This document shows, piece after piece, positions 53,668 through 61,981 of a stretch of 62,560 nucleotides of DNA (position 1 is its first letter; each line of letters starts with the position of its first letter). Source of the stretch: DATMRF01 sp035566435 (GTDB lineage: Bacteria; Verrucomicrobiota; Verrucomicrobiia; Limisphaerales; UBA8199); the NCBI GenBank assembly GCA_035566435.1, contig DATMRF010000025.1:1-62560 (forward strand). The letters run 5' to 3'. A program made the position numbers and the translations under genes. A model generated the notes under the pieces. The model was not told where the DNA came from, made no database searches, and saw only the letters and a list, made by a program, of their open reading frames with translations.

Positions 53668-55425
53668 TTACTCCGAGACCCGGGCAACCGGAGGCGTTTG
53701 AGAGCGCTGAAACACCGCCCGGTCGAGAGCGGCGAACCGGGCCTCCCAGGCAGCGGCAGCCTGTTTCTGCACGGCGCGGAGCGCCGCCAGGTCTTGCTCG
53801 AGCTTCTCGATGCGGGCGTCGCGCTGGTGCAACTGTCCCTGTTGTTCCTTGATGGCTTCGACCAGGACCGGAATGATTTTAGTATAGGCGATAGAACGGA
53901 CTCCCTGGGAATCCACGCTCACAGCTTCGGGCAGCACGGGCTGCACTTGTTGCGCGATGAGGCCGAGCTGGCGGCCGGATTCAAAATTCATCGCCGGGAA
54001 TTCACCCGCTCGCCAGTCGAACCGAACCCCGCGCAATTTCCCCACCACCTCCAGCGCGTCACTGATCGGAATAACGTTCGTCTTGAAGCGGGCGTCGGAG
54101 ATATTGTTGTACGCCCCAACGCCGGCGACGCTTCCGTTGACTTGCAGCTTGTAGCCCGGATAGGTGGAACCGGTTCCGATGCCGACGTTGCCGGTAACGG
54201 TGTCGAAGGTCAGACCCCAGCCCGAACCTCCCCGTGGGTCATTGCCATAAAGGCCCAGCCGCGTCGAGTCCATCACTCCCACCCAGCCGATGTCGGCGTT
54301 CGTGCCGAAAAAAGCCGTGTTGAAGACAACTGCGGCGGCGCTGCCGGCGCCATCGCGAGTGCGAATCCGGCCGCCCACATCCAACGGCATGCCCGGGTTG
54401 TTCACTCCAATGCCGACTCCACCAACGGCCCGGACCAGAAACTGATTGGCCGCGCCGGAAGCAAAGGGTATCGATGCGGAGGCGTCTGCCCAAACAAAGC
54501 TCCCGTTGTGCAACACCTCGGCATTCTGTCCGGCGGCAAAACCGTAGGCCCCGGCGACCATGTTTGAGAACCCGCCCGGGATCGTACCGTAGGTTCCGGT
54601 AAAGCTGATTGTGTTCCCAACACCCCCGCCGATCGTCGCGTCGGCGGCGTTGACCGTGTTTTGGAAACCGCCGCCGATAACATCCCCCGCTGCGTTGGCC
54701 GTATTGTTCGAGCCGCCGCCTATGCTCGCATAGGCCGCGTAGGCGCCATTGCCATAGCCTCCAACCACTGCGCTCCCCTGGCCATAGGCCGTGTTTCCCG
54801 CGCCGCCGCCTACGAACGCGGCCGTTCCCGTGGCGAAATTATTAATCCCGCCCCCCACGGCGGCATAAGACGCCGAGGCCTGGTTATCCAATCCGCCTCC
54901 CACACTGGTAACAAAACTTGAACTCACGTTGCCCTGGCCACCGGCCGCCGTCGAGTAGGCCCCCGTGCTTTGATTATTCAGACCCCCGCCCACTGCGGCA
55001 TAACTGCTGCCCACCGTATTGTTGACGTTGGCGCTCGTATTGTAGGCGAAGAGCGCGTAGGGAGACCCGCTCAGCGCCTGGCGTGGACTCAGCACGGTGA
55101 ACCCGCCCACGCCATTGGTCCTCACCCCGACCTCCAGCCAGCGGGCGGCGCCGGTGAAAACATTCGTTCCGAAATCGATTGTGGCCGTGAACAAGCCGTT
55201 GGAAACGCCCGCAGCCGTATTGGTCACCGGCCCTGCCACGATTATGCCGGGGCTGTTCGTTGAATCGAACACGGTAAACCGCAGGTCGTAAAGACCGTTG
55301 GCGGCGCCACCAGCCAGGTTCAGCCGGCCCTGGTAGGTAAAGGCGGTGACTTGAGCCGAGGCCGGCCGGATCTGGAACAGGACGCATAGGACGGTTAACG
55401 CCATTTGAAGTAGATAAGGTTTCAT
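53668..55425 (-). CDS. Exported S74 (tail-fibre chaperone) protein with 15-residue beta-roll repeats
   Basis: This 585-residue protein has a signal peptide (LQMALTVLCVLFQIRPASA). It carries the shared FTYQGRLNLAGGAANGLYDL domain, then 15-residue repeats (AAVGGGLNNQSTGAY type, about residues 140-275). A central beta region, S74 chaperone motifs (SDARFKTNVIPISDAL, RQLGLIAQQVQPVLPEAV) and a C-terminal coiled coil complete it. Same architecture as 39484, likely a paralogue. IR elements E and F bracket it. Confidence 0.85.
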   Translation of the reverse strand: MKPYLLQMALTVLCVLFQIRPASAQVTAFTYQGRLNLAGGAANGLYDLRFTVFDSTNSPGIIVAGPVTNTAAGVSNGLFTATIDFGTNVFTGAARWLEVGVRTNGVGGFTVLSPRQALSGSPYALFAYNTSANVNNTVGSSYAAVGGGLNNQSTGAYSTAAGGQGNVSSSFVTSVGGGLDNQASASYAAVGGGINNFATGTAAFVGGGAGNTAYGQGSAVVGGYGNGAYAAYASIGGGSNNTANAAGDVIGGGFQNTVNAADATIGGGVGNTISFTGTYGTIPGGFSNMVAGAYGFAAGQNAEVLHNGSFVWADASASIPFASGAANQFLVRAVGGVGIGVNNPGMPLDVGGRIRTRDGAGSAAAVVFNTAFFGTNADIGWVGVMDSTRLGLYGNDPRGGSGWGLTFDTVTGNVGIGTGSTYPGYKLQVNGSVAGVGAYNNISDARFKTNVIPISDALEVVGKLRGVRFDWRAGEFPAMNFESGRQLGLIAQQVQPVLPEAVSVDSQGVRSIAYTKIIPVLVEAIKEQQGQLHQRDARIEKLEQDLAALRAVQKQAAAAWEARFAALDRAVFQRSQTPPVARVSE

Positions 55426-55735
55426 ACGCGAGGATATCAGGTGAGCGATCGTTTCACGGGTGCGGTTTCTAATAATGTCAAAAGATTAAACTAATTCCCA
55501 CCAGCGGGCAAACCCGGCCGATCACTGAGGGGCCAGGGGCCCACACAGGCGATGGCGGCTTTCCCACTGGAACTCCTGAGACCATTTCTTCGTTGCCTTC
55601 GTTAGCTTCTGTAAGTGCCAACTGAATCGTAGGCGGGGTCAAGACGGGGTCAGAACGAAGTTTCTGCAACGGCTGCGCGATCGAGGCGGAGCGACACCGT
55701 AAAAACATTGTTCTGACCTCCCGATGAGAGCTACT
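55426..55735. other. Intergenic region with IR element F
   Basis: Apart from element F (55646-55719), no gene or regulatory site could be supported. Confidence 0.5.
55646..55719. repeat. IR element F
   Basis: GGGGTCAGAACGAAGTTTC at the left, AAAAACATTGTTCTGACC at the right. It lies 17 bp beyond the 3' end of the squalene-hopene cyclase gene and 221 bp upstream of the S74 gene start. It is the likely parent of element D because the adjoining cyclase end was copied with it. Confidence 0.85.
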
Positions 55736-57799
55736 TCAAGTCTCTGCCCGTTGGCCTTTCCTTCGTAAATGCTGTCGGGCGCGGCCCAGCGCCTGTAACG
55801 GGAAGTAATGCCGGTAGAGGTTGTAATTAATCATAATGCCGCGAGCCAATTCACGACCTTGGGCCAGCATGCCCGCGTTCTTCTTGAGGTTAACGCGCTC
55901 GCCGATTACGTAACCCGGAAAGCCGCACCCTACGTAGTGGGGTTCATCCCAAGTGCCGTTGTGCTGGTGCCGCAGAAGCCATTGCACACCGCGCTCTATG
56001 GCGGCATCGTAATCATGGCTTCCCATAGCGAGAAGGCCGATGAGCGCCCATGCGGTTTGCGAGGGTGTATTGGGGCCATCTCCCCGCATTGACTCATCCA
56101 CGTAGGAGGCACAGGACTCTCCCCAGCCACCATCCTGCCTCTGCTTGGAAACCAGCCAGTCTGCGGCCCGGCGAATGCGCGGGTCTTTCATGTCAAAGCC
56201 TACGGCTTGCAGGCCCGGCAACACCAGGGCAGTGCCGTAGATATGGTTGACACCCCACCGCCCAAACCAACTGCCATCCTGTTCCTGCTCACTCAAGATA
56301 TACTGGACCGCTCTCTTGACCACCGAATCACGCTGGTCGTATCCCATCAGACCCAAAGCTTCGAGGTTGTGACCGGTGAGGTCCGCGCTAGGCGGGTCAA
56401 GGACTTCCCCGAAATCGCAGAAGGGTATCTGGGTCAGAATCCACCTGTTGTTGTCCTTGTCGAATGCGCCCCAGCCACCGTTGGACGATTGCATTGCGCG
56501 GACCCAGGTTTCGGCCCGTTGAATTGCCGTATCAATGCGAGGACGCAATGATTCGGGCACAACATTGCGGATTCGGACAAGGACGCTCAGGGCCACGGCA
56601 GTATCATCCACATCGGGATAAAGAGTGTTCGCTCGCTCGAAAGCCCAGCCGCCGCATTCCACACCTTTGACAGTCATGGCCCAGTCGCCTTTTACCAGAA
56701 TCTGTTTCTTCAGAATCCAGTCCAGAGCGGGCAACATTTGTGGGAAGGTTTCGCCGGTAGCATCACAATCAAGCAATCCCTCCAAGGCGAGAAGGGTGTC
56801 CCAAACAGGGGATTCGCTGGCCTGCAAATAGGTAGCCCCGTCCCGCTCGTAGGACCAATGATGGTTCCAAGCATCCAGACCATTATGAACCACGGCATGG
56901 TCCAAGGGGTAGCCTTCGACATGCAGAGCCATCAGGCTGTATATCCACGGGGGTTGAATACCACCCCAAGCTCCGTCTGCATCCTGATGCCGGATAATCC
57001 ACTCCAAGCACAACTTGATGCACGTCTCCCGCCAAGGCTTCCACGGGAGCGAACCATAGGCATGAAGGATGCGTTCATTCACGCGGAAGAAGGTCGGCCA
57101 AAATCCCGTCATTGTTTTCGGGATGGCATAATCAAACCGGCCACGCCCACCGGGAAAGAGTTCGTCCAAGCGGCGGTCGGAAGGCAAAGGTCGAACGGGC
57201 CTCCGGGCGGAAACAATGGCCAGCGGCACAATAGTGGCACGCGCCCAACTGGCGAACCAATAAATGTTGAACGGCATCCATGTGGGCAGGGCAATCATCT
57301 CGGGCGGTACTGCCGGCGTAAACTCCCAAGGCCATTCCCCAATCAAGGCCAGCCAGATGCGGGTGAAGTTGCGGGTTTTCTTCAGACCTCCGTGCGACAG
57401 AATCCATTGCCGTGCTTTCCTGACCGGTTCATCGTCCACCTTGAAGCCGCTGCAGCGCAGGGCTGCGTAACACTCCACTGTGGCGTTAATGTCTCCCATA
57501 GGGGCTTGGGGATAGACCTCCCAAGAGCCGTCCGGCCTTTGCTCCTTGAGCATCGCTCGAACCACACCCGGTACTTTTGGGTCGTTCGTGACGCCCAGAA
57601 AGTGCATGGCCAGAACCCACTCCGCTTCCATGCAGCAGTTGCACTTAAGCATTCCAACCCAAAAACCCTCAGGTTGCTGCTCCTTAACCAGCCAGTTCAT
57701 CGCATGAGCTATGGCGCAGTCGATCGAGTGGCTTGTGCCGCCACTCGGCGGCGTGTGAGGCGAAATGACGGGCCGCGTGCTATCGAGAACCTGATTCAT
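55736..57799 (-). CDS. shc: Squalene-hopene cyclase
   Basis: This 687-residue enzyme cyclises squalene to hopene or hopanol at the membrane. The protonating DxDD motif is present (YPDVDDTAVAL), as are several QW repeats (QDADGAWGG, QSSNGGWGAFDKDN, QEQDGSWFGRWGVN, QRQDGGWGESCASY) and a PWxWEF-type N-terminal half (IWLALIGEWPWEF). Length is normal for the family. ATG at 57799 is taken over an upstream GTG at 57814. A squalene-synthase-type gene lies 4 kb away on the same strand, supporting a hopanoid pathway. Its last 44 codons are copied at 47110. Confidence 0.93.
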   Translation of the reverse strand: MNQVLDSTRPVISPHTPPSGGTSHSIDCAIAHAMNWLVKEQQPEGFWVGMLKCNCCMEAEWVLAMHFLGVTNDPKVPGVVRAMLKEQRPDGSWEVYPQAPMGDINATVECYAALRCSGFKVDDEPVRKARQWILSHGGLKKTRNFTRIWLALIGEWPWEFTPAVPPEMIALPTWMPFNIYWFASWARATIVPLAIVSARRPVRPLPSDRRLDELFPGGRGRFDYAIPKTMTGFWPTFFRVNERILHAYGSLPWKPWRETCIKLCLEWIIRHQDADGAWGGIQPPWIYSLMALHVEGYPLDHAVVHNGLDAWNHHWSYERDGATYLQASESPVWDTLLALEGLLDCDATGETFPQMLPALDWILKKQILVKGDWAMTVKGVECGGWAFERANTLYPDVDDTAVALSVLVRIRNVVPESLRPRIDTAIQRAETWVRAMQSSNGGWGAFDKDNNRWILTQIPFCDFGEVLDPPSADLTGHNLEALGLMGYDQRDSVVKRAVQYILSEQEQDGSWFGRWGVNHIYGTALVLPGLQAVGFDMKDPRIRRAADWLVSKQRQDGGWGESCASYVDESMRGDGPNTPSQTAWALIGLLAMGSHDYDAAIERGVQWLLRHQHNGTWDEPHYVGCGFPGYVIGERVNLKKNAGMLAQGRELARGIMINYNLYRHYFPLQALGRARQHLRRKGQRAET

Positions 57800-57913
57800 G
57801 GCGAAAACGATCACATCAACATAGCTGAATGCAAGGGTAGCGCAGCAGATTCACCGGTGCGGGCGGTTAACCCGCCCCCACCCCCCTAGCCCGGATATTT
57901 CACACCGTTGCCG

Positions 57914-58033
57914 GTAGCGCAGGTTTCCAAACCTGCTGTATCGCAGGTTTCCGAACCTGCGGGTACCAATGCAGTCACGACACTCTGCCGACTTGGAAGT
58001 CGGCGATACGGCAGGTTTGGAAACCTGCGCTAC
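57914..58033. repeat. 120-bp element with perfect 23-bp terminal inverted repeats
   Basis: The first 23 bases (57914-57936, starting GTAGCGCAGGTTTCC) and the last 23 bases (58011-58033, ending CCTGCGCTAC) are exact reverse complements. The interior contains further CAGGTTTCC/GGAAACCTG variants and a short hairpin (TGCCGACTTGGAAGTCGGC). It lies about 90 bp beyond the FRG motif, inside the degenerated reading frame that follows it, and may be the insertion that broke that gene. Confidence 0.85.
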
Positions 58034-58124
58034 GACCGCTGCTGTCGCGGCAGAGTCGTGGGTGTGAAATTTGAGGGCTAGGACCCGTGCGTGAAAGTTT
58101 CCTCTCACACGGCTATCCACGGCG

Positions 58125-58228
58125 ACGCCGCGAAACCAGTAAGGATCCTGGGGGTCCGTGATGAGTGAATCGATCAGGCGAATGAAGTCCTGAAGCGTCG
58201 CAACGGTTTCGGTCCGCAGATTTGGCAT
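58125..58228 (-). pseudogene. Truncated FRG-domain gene
   Basis: A good ribosome-binding site (AAAGGAA, 9 bases before ATG) starts MPNLRTETVATLQDFIRLID, then PYWFRG. That is the N-terminus of FRG-domain proteins, named for the F-R-G motif. After the motif the sequence loses similarity and runs into the repeat 57914-58033. FRG proteins often occur in mobile or defence regions; this one is non-functional. Confidence 0.55.
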
Positions 58229-58379
58229 CGCAGGGGGTTCCTTTCGATGGACCTACGCTAGCTGGCGAAGCACGAATCGTCAAGCACGATTTCAGATTCT
58301 GGAATTGCTAGAGTGATGAGACCTTGCTGTTTGCGCCTGGCCGATTCATTGACGCTCCGCGGGCGACACTCGTTGGATG

Positions 58380-58562
58380 TCAATCGCTCCGGGCCGTCCC
58401 CGCTACCGATGATTCTGAGGTGCCTGGCAGGGGTGGTGGTGCGGACCTCAGGTTATCGCCGAGAATCAGGGTGACAACGAAGCCAATGAGCACACCCGAC
58501 AAGTGTGCCGTCATGCTGACCTGTGGAACGGCCGCATCGAACAGGCATTGCAGAAAAACGGG
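58380..58562 (-). pseudogene. Rhomboid C-terminal fragment
   Basis: Without a start codon the frame reads LQCLFDAAVPQVSMTAHLSG, then VLIGFVVTLILGDNL and a stop. This matches the last membrane helix and catalytic-His region (QVS.AAHLSG) of rhomboids. It may come from the same gene as the fragment at 48944 or from another copy. Confidence 0.55.
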
Positions 58563-58756
58563 TTACCCATAACAAGGGTTGTTTTGGTGCGTTATCACCA
58601 CTCATGAACCAAGCACCGGCTGCGGCGGAGTGGCATCCGGTCGCGCCTTCGTCCTTGCGTAAAGTCGGATCTTCGTCCGCATAACACTTTTCAAGCGGCG
58701 GTGTCTAATCAGGCAGGAAAGCGCGGACTTCGCGCAGCGGATTGGGTTGCGAACCG

Positions 58757-59395
58757 ATGAAAACAAGAACGCTGATCGGCATTATCTATAGCGTGACGTT
58801 TGCCGCAATCGCCGTTTGGTTGCTGCTCGAACGCCGGGCCTGCGCTCAAATCCATGAGGAGAATACCGTCTTGCTTCGGCGTTTGAACGAGGCGACTGAA
58901 AAGCTGGCCGAAAATCAGCGGCTGCCGGAGCGCACTGCGCCTGCAACCGATAATTTGTCCGACGCCGGCGCGCCCTTGGCCACCTCGCCGGCAGGGGCCG
59001 ACGAGGAGTTACTGCGGCTGCGCAGCGAGATAGCCGGACTGCTTCAGCAGCATCAGCAAACCGAATCGCTGCTCGAGGATACGCGCCAGACCCGCGCGGC
59101 GCTCGAGAATCGCAGGAAAGAGGACCGGGCGGCTCGCCGGGCAGCAAACGGTAACGTATCGCAGCTCGAGATCATCAAAGCCGAGTATTGGACCGACCAC
59201 ACCAGAATGGACGTGACGGGAGAACTCCAGGATCGAATCCGGGGCGACAGTCTCAAAGCGATGGCCAGCAACAATATCAAAGGCGATCCCGAATTCGGGC
59301 AGACAAAACATCTGACGATCGAGTACAGGTTTGGCGGCGTCACCAGGACCAACGAATTCCGGGAGGGAGACGTAATCGTTCTCCCGGCAGAATAA
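58757..59395 (+). CDS. Membrane-anchored coiled-coil protein
   Basis: This 212-residue protein has one N-terminal TM helix (LIGIIYSVTFAAIAVWLLLE). A coiled coil covers about residues 30-130, and a C-terminal domain (DHTRMDVTGELQDRIRGDSL, KHLTIEYRFGG) follows. Its layout matches the next gene, and both are probably paralogous. Similar pairs in Verrucomicrobia sit near ECF sigma factors; here one is 8 kb away. ATG at 58757 begins the TM segment. Confidence 0.65.
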   Translation: MKTRTLIGIIYSVTFAAIAVWLLLERRACAQIHEENTVLLRRLNEATEKLAENQRLPERTAPATDNLSDAGAPLATSPAGADEELLRLRSEIAGLLQQHQQTESLLEDTRQTRAALENRRKEDRAARRAANGNVSQLEIIKAEYWTDHTRMDVTGELQDRIRGDSLKAMASNNIKGDPEFGQTKHLTIEYRFGGVTRTNEFREGDVIVLPAE

Positions 59396-59434
59396 GAGAC
59401 CACCGTGCCCTCGAAGCGAACTGAAGCCACGCCA

Positions 59435-60169
59435 ATGAACAGACGGAGTATCATTCCCAGCCTCGCCGGCGCGGTGGCGCTGCTCGGTTTGGCAACGGGG
59501 CTGGCGCTGGAACATCAGACCAGGCTCGAACTGCGCCAAGAGCAGCAGGCGCTGCAACAACAGTTGGACCGGGTGACGGACCTGCTTGCCGGGAACGAGC
59601 GGCAAGCAAGCCTCCCCGTAACCGCCAAGCCTGCTCAATCTCTGGCGAGCGATCCCTCGACCGAGCTGCTGCGGTTGCGCGCCGAGCTCGGGGTTCTTGG
59701 TCAACTAACCAATGAGTTCCAACGCGCGCGCAACGACAACACGGAGGCGCACGCGGCCCTGGACCGCTACCTCGCGGGCGAGGCCGTGCCCAAAGTCGCC
59801 ACCGCGGATTTCTGGCCGCGGGACTCGTGGAATTTTACGGGTTTTGGCAGCCCGGACGATGCGTTGCGGAGTTCCCTCTGGGCATCCAACAACGGCAATT
59901 TGAAAGCCTTACTTGACAGCACGACGGGTGAGTTCCGGCAAATGATGGAGAAGGAGTTTGAGGGTAAATCCGCGGAGGAAGCGGCCATCCGGGCCATGGA
60001 CGAAGTCAGCAACCTTAAATCGGTCCAGGTGGTCAACCGCGATTTCCAAAGCGCCGACACGGCGGTGCTCACGGCCGCGTTCGAGGATGGGGATCAGACC
60101 CACACGACGAAGGTCCTCCTGAAAAAAGTCGGCAACGAGTGGAAGCTTGCGGGCATGAATGACAATTAA
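59435..60169 (+). CDS. Membrane-anchored coiled-coil protein (paralogue)
   Basis: This 244-residue protein has one TM helix (IPSLAGAVALLGLATGLALE). A coiled coil follows (LELRQEQQALQQQLDRVTDL), then a domain opening with FWPRDSWNFTGFGSPDDALR, SSLWASNNGNLKALLDST. It ends with a beta-rich VLLKKVGNEWKLAGMND segment resembling a small NTF2-like or DUF4864-like fold. Same order as the preceding gene, 39 bp apart, probably one transcript. Function unknown. A GTG 30 bp upstream is an alternative start. Confidence 0.7.
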   Translation: MNRRSIIPSLAGAVALLGLATGLALEHQTRLELRQEQQALQQQLDRVTDLLAGNERQASLPVTAKPAQSLASDPSTELLRLRAELGVLGQLTNEFQRARNDNTEAHAALDRYLAGEAVPKVATADFWPRDSWNFTGFGSPDDALRSSLWASNNGNLKALLDSTTGEFRQMMEKEFEGKSAEEAAIRAMDEVSNLKSVQVVNRDFQSADTAVLTAAFEDGDQTHTTKVLLKKVGNEWKLAGMNDN

Positions 60170-60301
60170 GGCTGTGGTCAAAATTGGCGACGTAGAAAAG
60201 GGTCAAGAAAAGAGCCAGCTTTCCAGCAATGTCGTTTTTTTGCGCAGATTTTCGCGGTTCCAAGTTGCAAGTTGAAGGTTGAAAGTTAGCTACTTTAAAC
60301 C

Positions 60302-60778
60302 TCAGTCAAACTCGTACTTCGGGTTGGCTGGGGTTTGCTCGATGCCGACCCGGCCGACCACGATGTCGGCGTGCCGATAGCTCTCACTCTTCATGGTGGA
60401 GCCGGCGAGCCGGCGCAGCATCGCGAGTTGGCCCGTATGCGTCAGCGCGTCAGCAATCGGCCCCTGAAAAATGCGCGACAGCTCGAGTTTCACAGACTCA
60501 GTGGCGAGGGCGTCGTCGAACTTCTTCAAAGCAGCGAAGAAGCGCGCGACTTCGGCGTCCCACGGTCCTGGCTGCGCTGAATTCCATTTTGGGGAGCCGT
60601 GCACAAGGGTGAGCGCCCAATCGAAAAGATCGCCCATGTGCGCAACGATTTCGACTGGCGTGCGCGTAGTTGGGCCGGGCTTGAAATCGGCGAATGACGC
60701 CGGCGCCCCGCGCATGGTCTTTCCCGCGCGATAAGCGAGCGTCGCCACCGTGTGCCGAAGCAGTTCCAGGTCGCTCAT
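60302..60778 (-). CDS. DinB-like metal-binding helical-bundle protein
   Basis: This 158-residue DinB/YfiT-type four-helix bundle shows TRTPVEIVAHMGDLFDWALT (first metal His) and IADALTHTGQLAMLRRLAGS (second His region). DinB-like proteins bind a metal through three His and often act as thiol-dependent transferases in bacilli; the function here is unknown. No neighbour coupling. Confidence 0.7.
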   Translation of the reverse strand: MSDLELLRHTVATLAYRAGKTMRGAPASFADFKPGPTTRTPVEIVAHMGDLFDWALTLVHGSPKWNSAQPGPWDAEVARFFAALKKFDDALATESVKLELSRIFQGPIADALTHTGQLAMLRRLAGSTMKSESYRHADIVVGRVGIEQTPANPKYEFD

Positions 60779-60821
60779 GTTCGTTGTCCTGCTGATAAGT
60801 AATTACGTTTGGCGCCGCGTT

Positions 60822-61928
60822 TCACGACTCCGGTGCGGCTTGCTTTCGGAGATAATCCGCAATGACGGGCTTTTCGCAGTGGATTGCCCAGCCTAGCGGA
60901 GTGCCCTGATAAATCGTGTCTCGGATGTCCAAACGCGCGCCGCGGTCCACGAGCAGCTTCACGACGTCCGCGTGGCCAGAGCAGGTCGCTTGATGCAGTG
61001 GAGTCGAATGCGAATGCAACCCATCCGGATTGTAACGGTCTGGGTCCTCGCCGGCTTCGAGGAGCAATCGGACCACCGCGGTGTGGCCATGCTGGGCGGC
61101 GAGGGCGAGGGCCATGTGCCGGCTCTGCGCGTCAGCTTGGGGGAGCAGCCGGGCGGTGTCCGAAAGCCGGCCCAGTCCCGCGACGGCGGGCAGATAGTCC
61201 GTTGGTGCGCCGCGTCGGGCGAGCGTCTCTGCCGTCTCCAGATAACCGAAGGTCAGCGCGGTCATGAGAGCGGATTGCCATTTCGAGCCACGGCCTTCGA
61301 GGGCGGCGCCGTGGTCGAGCAATTCCTCCGCCAGGGCGCCCTGGAGTCCGGCCTTCGCCGGGTGACAGCTCGATACCAGCATGCTCATGGTTGTGCACTC
61401 GTGGTCGTACATATCGGCCAGGGCATCCACCTCAGCGCCGGCTTCCAGCAGGATTTTGGTGACTTCAACGGCGTTCGCCGGGGTCCGTTGTCGCCCTCCC
61501 TCGACGCCATTGGCAGCGACATAGTGGAGCAGAGTGGCATGGTGCCGCCGAGTCGAGCGTGTCCGAACCAACTCCGGCTGCTCGCGGAGCAACGCGCCAA
61601 GCGCGGCGACGTCGCCCGAGATAACGGCCTCGACCGCGGTCTCGAACCGGGCGACAGAGCCGTCGCGGATAACGGCGTCGGTGAACGCGGCGAGAGCTGC
61701 CCAGTTTTCAAAGCCATATTCGAGGGCGATAACCGCCTGGGCGTCGGCCAGAGCGAGGGTTGCGGCTCGCACATCGGCTATGGTCTTGCCGCGGAAGCGC
61801 GGGTGGAGCCACTTGAAGCGCCACTGGGCGGCTTCGTCGCCCGCCTGCAAAGCATCGAAGAGCGCTTCCGCCTGTTGCTGGTATTGCTCAAGCGTGTCTC
61901 GGAATGGAAGAGCATGGGTGTTGCTCAT
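60822..61928 (-). CDS. Ankyrin-repeat protein
   Basis: The protein has 368 residues. The N-terminal helical domain with AQAVIALEYGFENW is the same motif as in the product at 33314. Ankyrin repeats follow (EVTKILLEAGAEVDALA, MALALAAQHGHTAVVRLLLE, TPLHQATCSGHADVVKLLVD, TPLGWAIHCEKPVIADYL). No signal peptide. A protein-interaction role is inferred. Confidence 0.85.
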   Translation of the reverse strand: MSNTHALPFRDTLEQYQQQAEALFDALQAGDEAAQWRFKWLHPRFRGKTIADVRAATLALADAQAVIALEYGFENWAALAAFTDAVIRDGSVARFETAVEAVISGDVAALGALLREQPELVRTRSTRRHHATLLHYVAANGVEGGRQRTPANAVEVTKILLEAGAEVDALADMYDHECTTMSMLVSSCHPAKAGLQGALAEELLDHGAALEGRGSKWQSALMTALTFGYLETAETLARRGAPTDYLPAVAGLGRLSDTARLLPQADAQSRHMALALAAQHGHTAVVRLLLEAGEDPDRYNPDGLHSHSTPLHQATCSGHADVVKLLVDRGARLDIRDTIYQGTPLGWAIHCEKPVIADYLRKQAAPES

Positions 61929-61981
61929 GTCGAGGACAGCTGCTTGTAATCATAAGCCCGGCGAGGAAGGCTGCAACTACG

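Larger units (their letters stand above)
57800..58756. other. Interval with gene fragments and an inverted repeat
   Basis: This interval has no intact gene. It contains the inverted repeat 57914-58033, an FRG fragment (58125-58228) and a rhomboid C-terminal fragment (58380-58562). The rest has no recognisable signal. Confidence 0.5.

Noticed and set aside
39361..55719. Elements as integron attC sites
   Set aside because: They have the right size but the ends lack a convincing RYYYAAC/GTTRRRY core pair and no integrase gene is present.
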